Shown here: positions 1-10,284 of the stretch, piece by piece
Layout: every line of letters starts with the position of its first letter
Position numbering within the stretch: the first letter of the stretch is position 1
Translations under genes and position numbers: made by a program
Notes under the pieces: model-generated
Seen by the model: only the letters and a program-made list of their open reading frames with translations
Told to the model about the DNA's origin: nothing
The model's database searches: none
DNA from: JAKOUY01 sp037045185
GTDB taxonomy: Bacteria; Actinomycetota; Acidimicrobiia; Acidimicrobiales; Ilumatobacteraceae
Reading direction: 5' to 3'
Assembly (NCBI GenBank): GCA_037045185.1
Contig: JBAOHQ010000008.1
Coordinates: 558,001 to 622,000 of the forward strand
Length of the DNA stretch: 64,000 nt

Positions 1-322
1 TGGCCGCCAGGATGATCTCGGTGACGCCCAGTTCGGTGAGCTTCTGGACGACCAGGTCGACCCGCTCCCCCTTGGGGATGGCGACGGCCACCCTCGCCGG
101 CGGCAACGGCGGTTCGCCAGCGCGCTCGCCGGCGCGCTCCAACCCCCCGGCCAGCAGGTGCGCCGGCATCCAGTGACCGGCCCCGTCGCTGACCGTCACG
201 GTCTGGTCGTGGCGCACCCGCAGGACTCGCCGCAGGTGGTGCTCGTCGGCCGGCTGGAGACGCGGGTCCTCGAGCGACTCGACGAACACATGCGCCGCGC
301 TGGAACGCAGCACCGGGTTCAC
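1..322 (-). CDS. rsmE: 16S rRNA m3U1498 methyltransferase RsmE, N-terminal part (runs off window)
   Basis: Reading leftwards from GTG at 322, about 107 residues are visible before the window edge. They open with VNPVLRSSAAHVFVESL and contain HHLRRVLRVR, VSDGAGHW and IPKGERVDLVVQKLTELGV. This is the PUA-like RNA-binding N-domain and the start of the SPOUT methyltransferase domain of RsmE, which methylates N3 of U1498 in 16S rRNA. The catalytic knot lies outside the window. The GTG overlaps the dnaJ stop (GTGA), so it is the last visible gene of the phr-hrcA-dnaJ-rsmE run and probably translationally coupled. The dnaJ-rsmE order is common in Gram-positive bacteria. Confidence 0.85.
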   Translation of the reverse strand, partial: MNPVLRSSAAHVFVESLEDPRLQPADEHHLRRVLRVRHDQTVTVSDGAGHWMPAHLLAGGLERAGERAGEPPLPPARVAVAIPKGERVDLVVQKLTELGVTEIILAA

Positions 323-1438
323 TGGAACGCGGACTTGATCCGCTTGAACAACCCCTGATCGGCGGCGCCGACGTGCTCACCACGCAGCTTGGCCAGTTGC
401 CGGTAGAGGTCTGCTTCCTGCTCGGTGAGCTTCACCGGAACGGCGACATCGACAGCGCACGCGCAGATCACCGCGGCCCCTGCCACGCAGATGCTGGACG
501 CCGCGGTTGCGGAACACCGTCTCCTTGCCGGCCTGGGTCCCAGCGGCCACGTCGATGTCCACCTCGCCGTCGAAGGTCTCCAGGCGCACCACGGTGCCCA
601 GCGCCGCCTGGGCCGGCGAGATCGGGATGACGGCGACGAGGTCGTCACCGTCGCGCTGGAACTGCCCGTCGTCGAGCACCCGGACATGGACGTACAGATC
701 GCCGGCGCCGCCACCGCGGGGCCCGACTGCGCCGCGGCCGGTGAGACGCAGCGTCGAGCCGGTGTCCACACCGGCCGGAACGTCCACCTGGTAGGTGGTC
801 TCGCGGGACTGGCGTCCCTCGCCGTTGCACGCCGGGCACGGGGTGACCACGACCTTGCCGTGACCGTTGCACCGCGGGCACATGGTGGCGGTGACCATCT
901 GACCGAGCAGGCTCTGGCGCATCCGCTGGATCTGGCCGCGGCCGTTGCAGTCGGAGCAGGTGACGGGTTGAGTGCCGTGGCCGGCGCCGCTGCCATGGCA
1001 CTCGTCGCAGGTGGCTGCCGTGCGGACCTGAACCGGGACCGTGCTGCCGAACACGGCCTGCTCCAGCGAGATGTTGACGATGGCTTCAAGGTCCTGACCG
1101 CGCGGCGGGCCGCCGGCCGAGGCTCGGCCACCGCCGCCGAAGGGGTTCGAACCACCGAAGAAGGCGTCGAACAGGTCACCGAGCCCACCGCCGAACGCGT
1201 CCCCGGCGCCGCCACCGCCGGTGACCCCAGACTCACCGAAGCGGTCATCACGCGCCCGCGCCTGCGGGTCGCCCAGCACCTCGTAGGCCTTGGCCACCTG
1301 CTTGAAACGCTCCTCGGCGGCGCTGTCGCCGGGGTTGGCGTCGGGGTGCAGCTGGCGAGCCAGGCGGCGGTACGCCTTCTTGATCTCCTCGGCTGTCGCC
1401 TGGCGGGACACGCCGAGCAGCTCGTAGTAGTCGGCCAT
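319..1438 (-). CDS. dnaJ: Chaperone protein DnaJ (one apparent +1 frameshift near the C-terminus)
   Basis: Hsp40 co-chaperone that stimulates DnaK ATPase and holds unfolded clients. The N-terminal J-domain begins MADYYELLGVSRQ with the HPD tripeptide in RQLHPDANPG. A Gly-rich stretch (about residues 75-125) follows, then a zinc domain with four CxxCxGxG-type repeats (CDECHGSG, CSDCNGRG, CPRCNGHG, CPACNGEG), then the C-terminal client domain. After GRGRGDLRV the frame breaks: removing one base at about 452-457 restores VDVAVPVKLTEQEADLYRQL to the stop at 319. Starts 2 nt after the hrcA stop. The +1 insertion is like those in other genes here and is more likely a sequence error than decay. Confidence 0.9.
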
Positions 1439-1440
1439 GG

Positions 1441-2436
1441 TCAGGAACCGTCTCCCAATCGTCGCGCCAGGCGGCTGCTGACCGTTTGCACGGTGGCCAT
1501 CGCCTGCGGGTAGTTCATGCGCGTCGGCCCGAGGACACCGACGGAGCCGATCTGCTCACCGTCGACCACCACGGGAGCGACGATCACCGAGCAGGCGGCC
1601 AGCGGCTCGACACCGTGCTCGGCGCCGATGGCCACGACGAGGCCGCGATCCACCATGTCCCGGACCAGGGAGACCACGACGTACTGCTCCTCCAGCGCCT
1701 GCAACACGCTGCGCATGGTGTGCGCGGCGTCGAAGGCGCCGGCCATCGACGAGGCGCCACCGACGAACACCGGCTCGTCGGAGGTCGCCGTGCGCAACGC
1801 CGCCGCGGCGCTGTCGCACAGCGCGTCCAGCGCGGCGTCCCCGGTCGGCGGGACGTGTACCTGCTCCAGGGTGTGGCCCACCAGGGCATGGGCCAGGTGC
1901 GCCGACGCCGCCGCCAGGCGAGTATCGGAGATTCGCCCGGACAGCTCCAACGGCTGGTTCTCCACGCTGCCGTTGCTCAACACGGTGACCAGCACGGCGT
2001 GGCGTTCGGAAAGACCGACGAGTTGAACACTGCGTACCGTGGCGCGCTCGGGACTGGGGCCCACGACGACCGACGCCTGATGGGTGACCTGGGCCAGCAG
2101 GTTGGTGGTGCGGTGCAGCAACTCCTCCAGCCGGCCGAACGCGGTGTTGAAGAACTCACCGACGCGCTGGCTGGCGATCTCGTCGAGACGCCCGGGGTTG
2201 GCCAGGTGGTCGACGAAGAACCGGTAGCCCTTGTCGGTGGGGATCCTCCCGCCCGACGTGTGCAGCTGGGCCAGGTAGCCCTCCTGCTCGAGGACGGCCA
2301 TCTCGTTGCGCACCGTGGCCGAGCTGACCTGCAACCCGGCGGTGGAGGCGACGTGGGTGGACCCCACCGGTTGGCCGGTGGTGATGTACTCCTGGACGAT
2401 GGCCCGGAGGATGGAGGTCTTGCGCTCGTCGAGCAT
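1441..2436 (-). CDS. hrcA: Heat-inducible transcription repressor HrcA
   Basis: 331 residues, a normal length for HrcA, the repressor of class I heat-shock genes that binds CIRCE operators with GroEL as co-regulator. The N-terminal winged helix is diagnostic: MLDERKTSILRAIVQEYITT, then GQPVGSTHVA and SSATVRNEMAVLEQEGYLAQ. A GAF-like core follows, ending in GVLGPTRMNYPQAMATV near the C-terminus. Lies 13 nt downstream of the photolyase and 2 nt before dnaJ, so it is probably cotranscribed with both. I found no CIRCE inverted repeat beside this operon, so its targets (groES/groEL, dnaK) presumably lie elsewhere. Confidence 0.95.
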   Translation of the reverse strand: MLDERKTSILRAIVQEYITTGQPVGSTHVASTAGLQVSSATVRNEMAVLEQEGYLAQLHTSGGRIPTDKGYRFFVDHLANPGRLDEIASQRVGEFFNTAFGRLEELLHRTTNLLAQVTHQASVVVGPSPERATVRSVQLVGLSERHAVLVTVLSNGSVENQPLELSGRISDTRLAAASAHLAHALVGHTLEQVHVPPTGDAALDALCDSAAAALRTATSDEPVFVGGASSMAGAFDAAHTMRSVLQALEEQYVVVSLVRDMVDRGLVVAIGAEHGVEPLAACSVIVAPVVVDGEQIGSVGVLGPTRMNYPQAMATVQTVSSRLARRLGDGS

Positions 2437-2449
2437 CTGACGATCCAGG

Positions 2450-3781
2450 TTACCGAGTGCCGGTGACGGCGTGCCGATACCTGGCCAGGGCGTCGGCCCG
2501 CTCGGTGGCGTGGTCCACCATCGGCGCCGGGTACCCGGGCGGGCGGAGCAGGCCTGGCTCGTGGACGCTCACCCCGGACAGGGCGCGCAGCTCGGGGACG
2601 TACCGGCGGATGTACTGGCCGTCGGGATCGAAGCGTCGGGACTGGGTCGTCGGGTTGAAGATCCGGAAGTACGGCGCCGCGTCGGTGCCGGTGCCTGCGC
2701 ACCACTGCCAGCCGTGGTTGTTGGAGGCCAGGTCACCGTCGTACAGATGGTCGAGGAAGTGCCGGGCGCCCCACTGCCACGGCAGGTGCAGGTCCTTCAC
2801 CAGGAAGCTGGCCACCAGCATCCGCACCCGGTTGTGCATCCACCCGGTCGTGGCCAGTTGGCGCATCCCGGCGTCGATGATCGGGAAGCCGGTCGTGCCG
2901 GTACGCCAGCGATCGAAGGCGGCCAGCGCCTCCGCGCCGGTGTCCACCGGCATCGCGTCCATCCGCCCGTTGAGGTTGAACCACGCCGAGCGGGGGTGGC
3001 GCAACAACACGTCGGCGTAGAACTCCCGCCAGATCAGTTCGGTGGCGAAGCGCTCGCTGCTCTCGCCCTGGCCGAGGTCGCCAAGCAGCGCCGCCGGGTG
3101 GACCACTCCCCACCGCAGCGCCGCGGACATCTGGCTCGTGCCGTCCACGTCGGGTCGGTCCCGGTCGTGTGCGTACCGGTCGAGACCACCGCCGACGAAC
3201 GCCGCCCACCGGTTCCGGACCGCCCGCTCCGATAGTTCGGCCCGTGGAGAGATGGGCCGCGGCAGTGGCTCGCCGGGGAGCGCCCGCCACCGCGGCTCGG
3301 GAGTTGGCGCCCGGGCCGGGGCCAGATGCCCGCGCCACGCCCTGGCGAAGGGGGTGAACACGGCGTATGGCGTGCCGTCGGGTTTGCCCACCGTGCCCGG
3401 GCCCACCGCGTAGTTCCAGCCCACCCCGTGAAGCGTGGCGCCCAGGCCGCGCAGCGCCCCGGCGACCTCGGCGTCACGTCGTCTGCCGTAGGGGTTCGCG
3501 TCGCGGGTGACGAAGACCTCGGCTGCGCCGGCCTCGGCGGCAACGGCAGGCACGACGTCGCTCGGCGATCCCGTACGGATCACCAGGCAGCCATCCACCG
3601 CCCGATGGAGTGAGGCCAGCGCCCCGGCCAGCGCGTCGTGCCGGGCCCGCCCGGCGCGGCCGAAGGCCGGGTCGACGACGAACAACGCGACGACTGGCCC
3701 GCTCGCTGCCGCTGCGGCCAGCGCGGCGTGGTCGGCGATGCGCAGGTCACGGCGGAACCACATGATCACCGGGCGCGCCAT
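2450..3781 (-). CDS. phrB: Deoxyribodipyrimidine photo-lyase (class I CPD photolyase)
   Basis: Light-driven flavoenzyme that splits cyclobutane pyrimidine dimers. I chose the ATG at 3781 (MARPVIMWFRRDLRIADH) because this is the canonical N-terminus; upstream in-frame starts would overlap the divergent phosphatase. The N-terminal alpha/beta antenna domain covers about residues 1-130. The C-terminal helical FAD domain carries WMHNRVRMLVASFLVKDL, GDLASNNHGWQWCAGTG and the FRIFNPTTQSRRFDPDG segment typical of class I enzymes. About 443 residues, normal size. First gene of a minus-strand run into hrcA (13 nt gap), so DNA repair and the heat-shock repressor may share a transcript. A plant-type cryptochrome role is less likely. 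Confidence 0.93.
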   Translation of the reverse strand: MARPVIMWFRRDLRIADHAALAAAAASGPVVALFVVDPAFGRAGRARHDALAGALASLHRAVDGCLVIRTGSPSDVVPAVAAEAGAAEVFVTRDANPYGRRRDAEVAGALRGLGATLHGVGWNYAVGPGTVGKPDGTPYAVFTPFARAWRGHLAPARAPTPEPRWRALPGEPLPRPISPRAELSERAVRNRWAAFVGGGLDRYAHDRDRPDVDGTSQMSAALRWGVVHPAALLGDLGQGESSERFATELIWREFYADVLLRHPRSAWFNLNGRMDAMPVDTGAEALAAFDRWRTGTTGFPIIDAGMRQLATTGWMHNRVRMLVASFLVKDLHLPWQWGARHFLDHLYDGDLASNNHGWQWCAGTGTDAAPYFRIFNPTTQSRRFDPDGQYIRRYVPELRALSGVSVHEPGLLRPPGYPAPMVDHATERADALARYRHAVTGTR

Positions 3782-3809
3782 CCGGGCAGTCTGACGTACC
3801 GTGACCGTC

Positions 3810-4421
3810 ATGGCCCAGCTCTCCCCCAACGCGACGCCCGCCCGCATCCTCCTGGTCCGCCACGGGGAGACCGCCTGGTCGGCCGCTGGGCGCCACAGCG
3901 GGCGGACCGACGTGGCGCTGACCGATGAGGGTCGCCGCCAGGCCGAGGCGTTGACCGCTGTCCTTCGGTCGTGGGTCCCCGACGGGAAGGTGGCCGTGTT
4001 CTCCAGCCCGTTGCAGCGATCGACGCAGACCTGCCGCCTGGCGTTGCGCGGCGCAGAACCGGAGATCGCCGACGGGCTGGTGGAGTGGGACTACGGCTCG
4101 CTGGAAGGTCTGACCACCGCGGAGATCCGTTCCACCGAGCCGGACTGGGACCTGTTCACCGCCGGTACCCCCGACGGCGAGTCCATCGCCCAGGTCGTCG
4201 CCCGGTGCAACGCGTTCGTGGCCAAGGTCGAGCGGGTCGCCGCCGGCGCGACGGTGATCGCCTTCACCCACGGGCACGTCGGCCGGGTGCTCACGGCGCT
4301 GCTGATCGGGTGGCCCACCGACACCGCCGCCAAGCTGTACAACGACACCGGATCGGTGGGGGTGGTCGACCTGCGCCGTGGCGAGTACGTCCTGGCCGGG
4401 TGGAACCTGCGCGGCCGGTAG
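3810..4421 (+). CDS. Histidine phosphatase (phosphoglycerate mutase-like) family protein
   Basis: About 203 residues. The phosphohistidine motif LLVRHGETAWSAAGRHSGR comes first, the acidic proton-donor region is VEWDYGSLEGLTTAEI, and the second catalytic His sits in FTHGHVGRVLTALLIGW. The family covers acid phosphatases, cofactor-dependent phosphoglycerate mutases and alpha-ribazole phosphatases; the substrate cannot be told from sequence. Start: TACCGT at 3797-3802 ends 7 nt before the ATG at 3810, so I prefer this leaderless start over the GTG at 3801. Divergent from phrB and convergent with lepA. Confidence 0.85.
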   Translation: MAQLSPNATPARILLVRHGETAWSAAGRHSGRTDVALTDEGRRQAEALTAVLRSWVPDGKVAVFSSPLQRSTQTCRLALRGAEPEIADGLVEWDYGSLEGLTTAEIRSTEPDWDLFTAGTPDGESIAQVVARCNAFVAKVERVAAGATVIAFTHGHVGRVLTALLIGWPTDTAAKLYNDTGSVGVVDLRRGEYVLAGWNLRGR

Positions 4422-4437
4422 GACCCGGCCGGCGGCA

Positions 4438-6222
<1,785 letters not shown>

Positions 6223-6338
6223 GGCACTGGGCGAGCACCGTGTTCGGGTGGTCGCTTGATGCTACCGGTGAGGTTGGGGTGCTCACCGGGCCGCTGTTAG
6301 CCTTGCGAGGCAGTTTTCATACGTCCAGAGGGATCTCC

Positions 6339-6596
6339 GTGGCCAACATCAAGAGTCAGAAGAAGCGCAATCTCACCAACGCCAAGCGCGCCGAGCGCAA
6401 CAAGGCCGTGAAGAGCGAACTGAAGACGCGCACCAAGTCCGCGGTGAAGGCTGTCGGCACCGAGCACGAGACCGAGGCCATGCGCCTGGCCGTGAAGCGC
6501 CTCGACATGGCGGCCGCCAAGGGAGTCATCCACAAGAACCAGGCCGCCCGGCGCAAGAGCCGGCTGGTCAAGAAGATCACCGCCGCCTCCAACTGA
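6339..6596 (+). CDS. rpsT: 30S ribosomal protein S20
   Basis: 85 residues, rich in Lys/Arg/Ala: VANIKSQKKRNLTNAKRAER, then KSELKTRTKSAVKAV and VIHKNQAARRKSRLVKKI. Binds the 5' domain of 16S rRNA during 30S assembly. GTG start at 6339, chosen because the canonical M/VANIKSQ N-terminus begins there and an AGAGGGA ribosome-binding site precedes it. The frame is open further upstream but non-conserved. Divergent from lepA, a frequent neighbour of rpsT in actinobacteria, and followed by a strong hairpin before holA, also a known neighbour. Confidence 0.97.
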   Translation: MANIKSQKKRNLTNAKRAERNKAVKSELKTRTKSAVKAVGTEHETEAMRLAVKRLDMAAAKGVIHKNQAARRKSRLVKKITAASN

Positions 6597-6629
6597 TTCC
6601 CGCTCCGTTCGGGAGCACGGAGACTGATC

Positions 6630-6653
6630 GAGCCCGGGCGCCGTCCCGGGCTC
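6630..6653. terminator. Bidirectional hairpin between rpsT and holA
   Basis: Perfect 9-bp GC-rich stem (GAGCCCGGG / CCCGGGCTC) with a 6-nt loop, 34 nt after the rpsT stop and 19 nt before the holA stop on the other strand. No U-tract, as is usual in high-GC actinobacteria, so termination on both strands is inferred from position and stem strength. Confidence 0.65.
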
Positions 6654-6671
6654 TGTCGCGTCTGGGCCCAC

Positions 6672-7655
6672 TCAACCGCTGCGGGTCCACGCCGCAGGCG
6701 CCAGCTTCGACAGCCGGGCCACCAGCACGTCCATCACCAGATCGTCGGGCCAGTCCTTGGCGCCGCGGAGGTCCACGTCGGCGTTGGCCAGCAGCTCCAC
6801 GGCCCGCCCCACCGACGTGGCGCCCAGGCGGCGGAACTGGTCGAGCGCCTTCTTCGCCGGGAATCCGGGTTTGATGCCCATCGCCGCCGCAGCGGATGCC
6901 TCGTCGTGGGCCCCCGAGCCGTCGAGGGACAGCAACTTCACGTAGTGGGCGTGGAGGATGGCCATGACCTGCAGCGGGTGGCGGTCACCGGCGCCCATCA
7001 TCCGGTGCAACACGTCCAGCGCTGCATGGGTGTCGCCGCGGTCGATGGCGTCGGTGAGATCCCACGGGGGCACGCCGCCGGCCTCGCCGAGGAACGGGCG
7101 GATGTCGTCGACGGTCAGCTTGCGGGTGGTCCCGTAGGCCGACACGAGCGTGTCGAGGATCCCGGCGAGCCGGCCGGCATCCTCGCCGAGCCACGACGCC
7201 AGCAGGTTGGCCGCCGCGCCGTCCAGGCGCAGGCCGGCCTGGGCGATCTGCTCGCCGTACCAGTCGCTGCGCTCGCGCTGGCGGGTGGGCGCGGCAGTGG
7301 TGACCATCACGGCCTTGGCCGCCTTCAGCGCCTCGCCGAGCACCTTGGGCAGCCGGCCGGATCCTTGCACCAGCACCAGGTCGGTGGACTCCAGCGGGTC
7401 GGTCAGGTAGCGCGCCAGATCGTCCACCTCGTCGGCGCCGAAGCGGGAGGCGCCTCGGGCGATGACCACGCGGCGGTCGCTGAGGAAGGGCGGGGTCTGC
7501 GCCGCGTCGGTCACCTGGGCCAGGACATAGTCGTCACCGTCGAAGTCGTCCACCATCAACGAACGGTCACCGGATCCGACCAGTCGGTGGACGAGTTCGG
7601 TCACTGCCGTCAACACCAACGACTCGTCGTCTCCGGTGATCACGTGTACGGCCAT
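6672..7655 (-). CDS. holA: DNA polymerase III subunit delta
   Basis: 327 residues. Delta is the wrench of the clamp loader and opens the beta clamp. Family features: an MAVHVITGDDESLVLTAVTE N-terminus, the PPFLSDRRVVIARGASRF segment (clamp-binding region of domain I), and the C-terminal collar with RRLGATSVGRAVELLANAD and a DLRGAKDWPDDLVMDVLVAR tail. It lacks a functional Walker motif, as delta does. Lies 6 nt after comEC in a minus-strand run comEA-comEC-holA, the usual Gram-positive order, so it is probably transcribed with the competence genes. Confidence 0.93.
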   Translation of the reverse strand: MAVHVITGDDESLVLTAVTELVHRLVGSGDRSLMVDDFDGDDYVLAQVTDAAQTPPFLSDRRVVIARGASRFGADEVDDLARYLTDPLESTDLVLVQGSGRLPKVLGEALKAAKAVMVTTAAPTRQRERSDWYGEQIAQAGLRLDGAAANLLASWLGEDAGRLAGILDTLVSAYGTTRKLTVDDIRPFLGEAGGVPPWDLTDAIDRGDTHAALDVLHRMMGAGDRHPLQVMAILHAHYVKLLSLDGSGAHDEASAAAAMGIKPGFPAKKALDQFRRLGATSVGRAVELLANADVDLRGAKDWPDDLVMDVLVARLSKLAPAAWTRSG

Positions 7656-7661
7656 GGCTGC

Positions 7662-9104
7662 TCAGGCTGCCACATCGGGGTCACCGGCGGCACGCCGCCT
7701 GACGCCCGAGATGATCACCGCCGCCACGACGACTGCCCACAGCGTCATCCCGATCACCGGCGACGGCTCGGCGGCGGCGCCCACCTCGGCGACACGGCGA
7801 ACCCAGCGGGTGCCGATCGTGGGGACGAACATCCACAGCGTGGCCGCCGGCGGCCACAGGGCGGCGGCCATCGCGCACGGCACGCCGATCGTCATCACCA
7901 CTGCCGCAACGGGAACGGCGGCCACGTTGGTCGCCAGGGCGACGACGGGCAGGCGGCCGAAGACGATCAGGCTGGGAATGGCGACACCGAGTTGGGCGCC
8001 GAGTGTCAGCGACAGCGGGTGGCGCATCCAGCGCGGCCCGGCCAGGGCCGGATACAGCAGCGGGGACACCAACAGGACTCCGGCGGTGGCGCCGGCCGAC
8101 AGCCACAGGCCCACCGAGCGGACGAGCAGCGGGTCGACCAGCAGGATGAGCGACAGGCTGAGCGCCAGCAGTCGCAGCGGTGGCGTCGGCCGACCGGAGG
8201 CGAAGGCCACCGCGGCGAGCGCGGCCATCATCCCGGCGCGCAGCACCGACGGCTCGAAGCGGGTCACGAGGACCAGCCAGGCGACCGCCGCCAGGGTGGC
8301 CAGCAACCTGGGCGCGGGCCGCAGGCGGCGCAGCAGCGGACCGAGCAGCGCCATCAGCAGGGTGATGTTCTGGCCGGACACGGCTGTCAGATGAGAGAGG
8401 CCGCTGGCCCGGAACTGGGCCACCATCGTCGGCGGCTCGCGGGCATCGTCGCCCAGCACCAGACCGCTGAACAACGCGCCATCCAGCGATCCCATCGATG
8501 TCTCGGCAACCCGGCGGACGGTCCGGCGCAGGCGAGCTGCCGAGACGAACACGGGCGGTCCGGCGCGCACGTCACCCCATGCCGCCACCTGGACGACGCC
8601 GACGACGTGGCGAAGTCGCGCTCGGGCGGCTGCCCGGCCGAGCGGGCGGCGGACTCCGTCGATCCACACCCGCTCCCCCACCTGGAGCTCGGCGACCCGG
8701 GCGGCGCGCCGGCCGTAGACCCAGGCGTCGAAACGCTGGTCGTCGATCTCCACGGTGAGCCGCACGCCCCGGCCGATCGGCGCCGGGTCACCCACCACGG
8801 TGACGACGCCGGTGACCGGGCCCAACGTGACGATGTGGGCCGCGGCCCACGCCCGGTTCCAGGCCAGCGCGCCCACGACGACCGCAACGGCGGCCACGGC
8901 CACCACCACGACCCGCCGGCGGCAGGCCACGCCCGCCCCCAGGGCCACCGCGGTCCCCGCAACCGGCCCGGCGGCCATCCCGGCCACCAGCCCCAGCGCC
9001 ACGATGATCACGTCGCCGTCGGTGGCCACCGGGTTGGCGGGGCGGCGGCCGGCCGCCGGGTTGGCGGGGCGGCGGCCGGCCGCCGCCGTCGGCATCGCCG
9101 TCAC
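7662..9104 (-). CDS. comEC: ComEC/Rec2-type DNA-uptake channel protein, short form
   Basis: 480 residues with many hydrophobic helices. The ComEC competence-domain signature SHLTAVSGQNITLLMALLGP is present, preceded by an OB-like region (about residues 90-190). ComEC forms the membrane channel for single-stranded DNA in transformation. Full-length ComEC usually runs 700-800 residues with a C-terminal metallo-beta-lactamase nuclease domain; here the protein ends after the membrane region, so that domain is absent. The N-terminus carries a duplicated AAGRRPANP block from a 27-bp tandem repeat. GTG start overlaps the comEA stop (GTGA); ATG at 9095 is an alternative. Confidence 0.88.
   Translation of the reverse strand: MTAMPTAAAGRRPANPAAGRRPANPVATDGDVIIVALGLVAGMAAGPVAGTAVALGAGVACRRRVVVVAVAAVAVVVGALAWNRAWAAAHIVTLGPVTGVVTVVGDPAPIGRGVRLTVEIDDQRFDAWVYGRRAARVAELQVGERVWIDGVRRPLGRAAARARLRHVVGVVQVAAWGDVRAGPPVFVSAARLRRTVRRVAETSMGSLDGALFSGLVLGDDAREPPTMVAQFRASGLSHLTAVSGQNITLLMALLGPLLRRLRPAPRLLATLAAVAWLVLVTRFEPSVLRAGMMAALAAVAFASGRPTPPLRLLALSLSLILLVDPLLVRSVGLWLSAGATAGVLLVSPLLYPALAGPRWMRHPLSLTLGAQLGVAIPSLIVFGRLPVVALATNVAAVPVAAVVMTIGVPCAMAAALWPPAATLWMFVPTIGTRWVRRVAEVGAAAEPSPVIGMTLWAVVVAAVIISGVRRRAAGDPDVAA
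9031..9084. repeat. 27-bp tandem duplication inside comEC
   Basis: Two adjacent 27-bp copies (9031-9057 and 9058-9084), in frame, duplicating a Gly-Arg-Arg-Pro-Ala-Asn-Pro-containing peptide at the N-terminus of ComEC before the first membrane helix. The size keeps the frame. It could be slippage in the genome or an assembly duplication. Confidence 0.8.
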
Positions 9105-9814
9105 GTCGTCACCAGACTGCGCAGCGCGTCCAGCTTCGCCGGGCCGATGCCGCGGACCTTGCCGAGGTCATCGACGCGGCTGAACGGCCCGTTGGCCTGG
9201 CGAAAGGCGACGATCGCCGCGGCCGTCGCCGGGCCGATGCCGGGTAGGGCGTCGAGTTGGTCGACCGTCGCCGTGTTCAGGTCGACCGGACCCTGAGGCG
9301 CGCCGGGTGAGAGCGCCGTGCCGGGGAGGACCTGCCCGACCCGGGGAACCAGGACCCGCTGGCCGTCCTGCAACGGCTGGGCCAGGTTGAGCGCATCGGT
9401 ATCGGCCTCGCCCACCGACCCACCGGCCAGGGCGATGGCGTCGATGACCCGCGCTCCCGGTGGCACGGCGTACACGCCGGGATGGCGTACCGCGCCGGCG
9501 ACGTGCACGACCAGCGACACCGGGACCGAGCGAGAGGGCGCGCTAGGCGGTGCGGGCAGCGTGGCCGGGATCACCGATCCGGCGCCGGCATGTGGGAGTG
9601 CGGCCTCGACCGGCGCCGCCGGTGGATGCACGAGCCACCACCCGCCGACGAGCACCACCAGGACCGACACCGCCGCGGCCACCAGCCGGCCGACCCCGAA
9701 CCAGCGGACCCAGGTGGCCAGGCGACCCACGACCGAGCGGGGTGGCCCGTGCAGCGGCGGCGGGTGAACCCCTCCATCGAGCGCGGGGTGGGCTGCGTCT
9801 CCGGCAGCGTCCAT
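9101..9814 (-). CDS. comEA: ComEA-type DNA-binding competence protein
   Basis: 237 residues. One membrane helix (LVAAAVSVLVVLVGGWWLV, about residues 44-62) is followed by an SLBB-type segment (VHVAGAVRHPGVYAVPPGAR) and a C-terminal helix-hairpin-helix pair (DLNTATVDQLDALPGIGPAT and VDDLGKVRGIGPAKLDALR). This is the ComEA order: membrane anchor, SLBB, double-strand-DNA-binding HhH. It binds incoming DNA outside the membrane and passes it to ComEC. ATG at 9814 has a good GGAGGT ribosome-binding site. First gene of comEA-comEC-holA. Confidence 0.92.
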   Translation of the reverse strand: MDAAGDAAHPALDGGVHPPPLHGPPRSVVGRLATWVRWFGVGRLVAAAVSVLVVLVGGWWLVHPPAAPVEAALPHAGAGSVIPATLPAPPSAPSRSVPVSLVVHVAGAVRHPGVYAVPPGARVIDAIALAGGSVGEADTDALNLAQPLQDGQRVLVPRVGQVLPGTALSPGAPQGPVDLNTATVDQLDALPGIGPATAAAIVAFRQANGPFSRVDDLGKVRGIGPAKLDALRSLVTT

Positions 9815-9905
9815 CTGACCTCCAGCAACGGGCGGCGACCGGCGAGTGGGTCGCGTTCATCGAACTGGGGGAAGTACGTCCGACCTTATCGGTGCGGCGT
9901 CGGGA

Positions 9906-10262
9906 TCAACCGGTGCTGGTGCCGAAGCCGATCGGGCGCTCGACGAGCCGCGGCACCGCCGTGGCCAGCGACCGCCTGGCCACCCAGTCGGCCTCGATCT
10001 CCATCGGAATCCGGCGGTACGCGCCCAGATGCCCCTTGCGACGCAGCCGCCAGACGACGTACGCGCCGAGGTAGCGCAGCGGGAAGCCAAGGCGCCCGTA
10101 GCGTCGCCACTGGCGGACGTGGACTCCCTCGTGACGTAGCAGGTACGGGGTCACCCGCCCGGTGCGGACCATGACCAGCCGGCCGAGCGTGATCCCGTGC
10201 ATCCCCGGCGGCACCCAACCACCCTCCCAGACCCGGAAGCCGTCGTGGCGGTGAATGGGCAT
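9906..10262 (-). CDS. Small HExxH protein, putative zinc metallopeptidase-like
   Basis: 118 residues from ATG 10262, which sits 7 nt after TACTGT (leaderless -10); the in-frame start 9 nt upstream is less likely. Motifs: LLRHEGVHVRQWRRYG contains HExxH, and about 40 residues later IPMEIEADWVARR supplies a plausible third (Glu) ligand, the layout of minimal gluzincin-like domains such as DUF4157. No signal peptide and no further domain. The reaction and substrate are unknown, and with so short a scaffold it may bind metal without being a protease. Monocistronic between comEA and the thioredoxin gene. Confidence 0.6.
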   Translation of the reverse strand: MPIHRHDGFRVWEGGWVPPGMHGITLGRLVMVRTGRVTPYLLRHEGVHVRQWRRYGRLGFPLRYLGAYVVWRLRRKGHLGAYRRIPMEIEADWVARRSLATAVPRLVERPIGFGTSTG

Positions 10263-10284
10263 CGCCGACACAGTACCGCGGGAC

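Noticed and set aside
425..1513. Long open frames antisense to dnaJ, hrcA, photolyase, lepA, holA and others
   Set aside because: They mirror conserved genes, have low-complexity Arg/Gly/Ala-rich translations and no family motifs; they are expected in GC-rich DNA.
1439..2449. CIRCE operator near hrcA-dnaJ
   Set aside because: No TTAGCACTC/GAGTGCTAA repeat was found beside this operon.
9031..9084. Short CRISPR-like repeat
   Set aside because: Only two adjacent copies with no spacers, in frame inside comEC.
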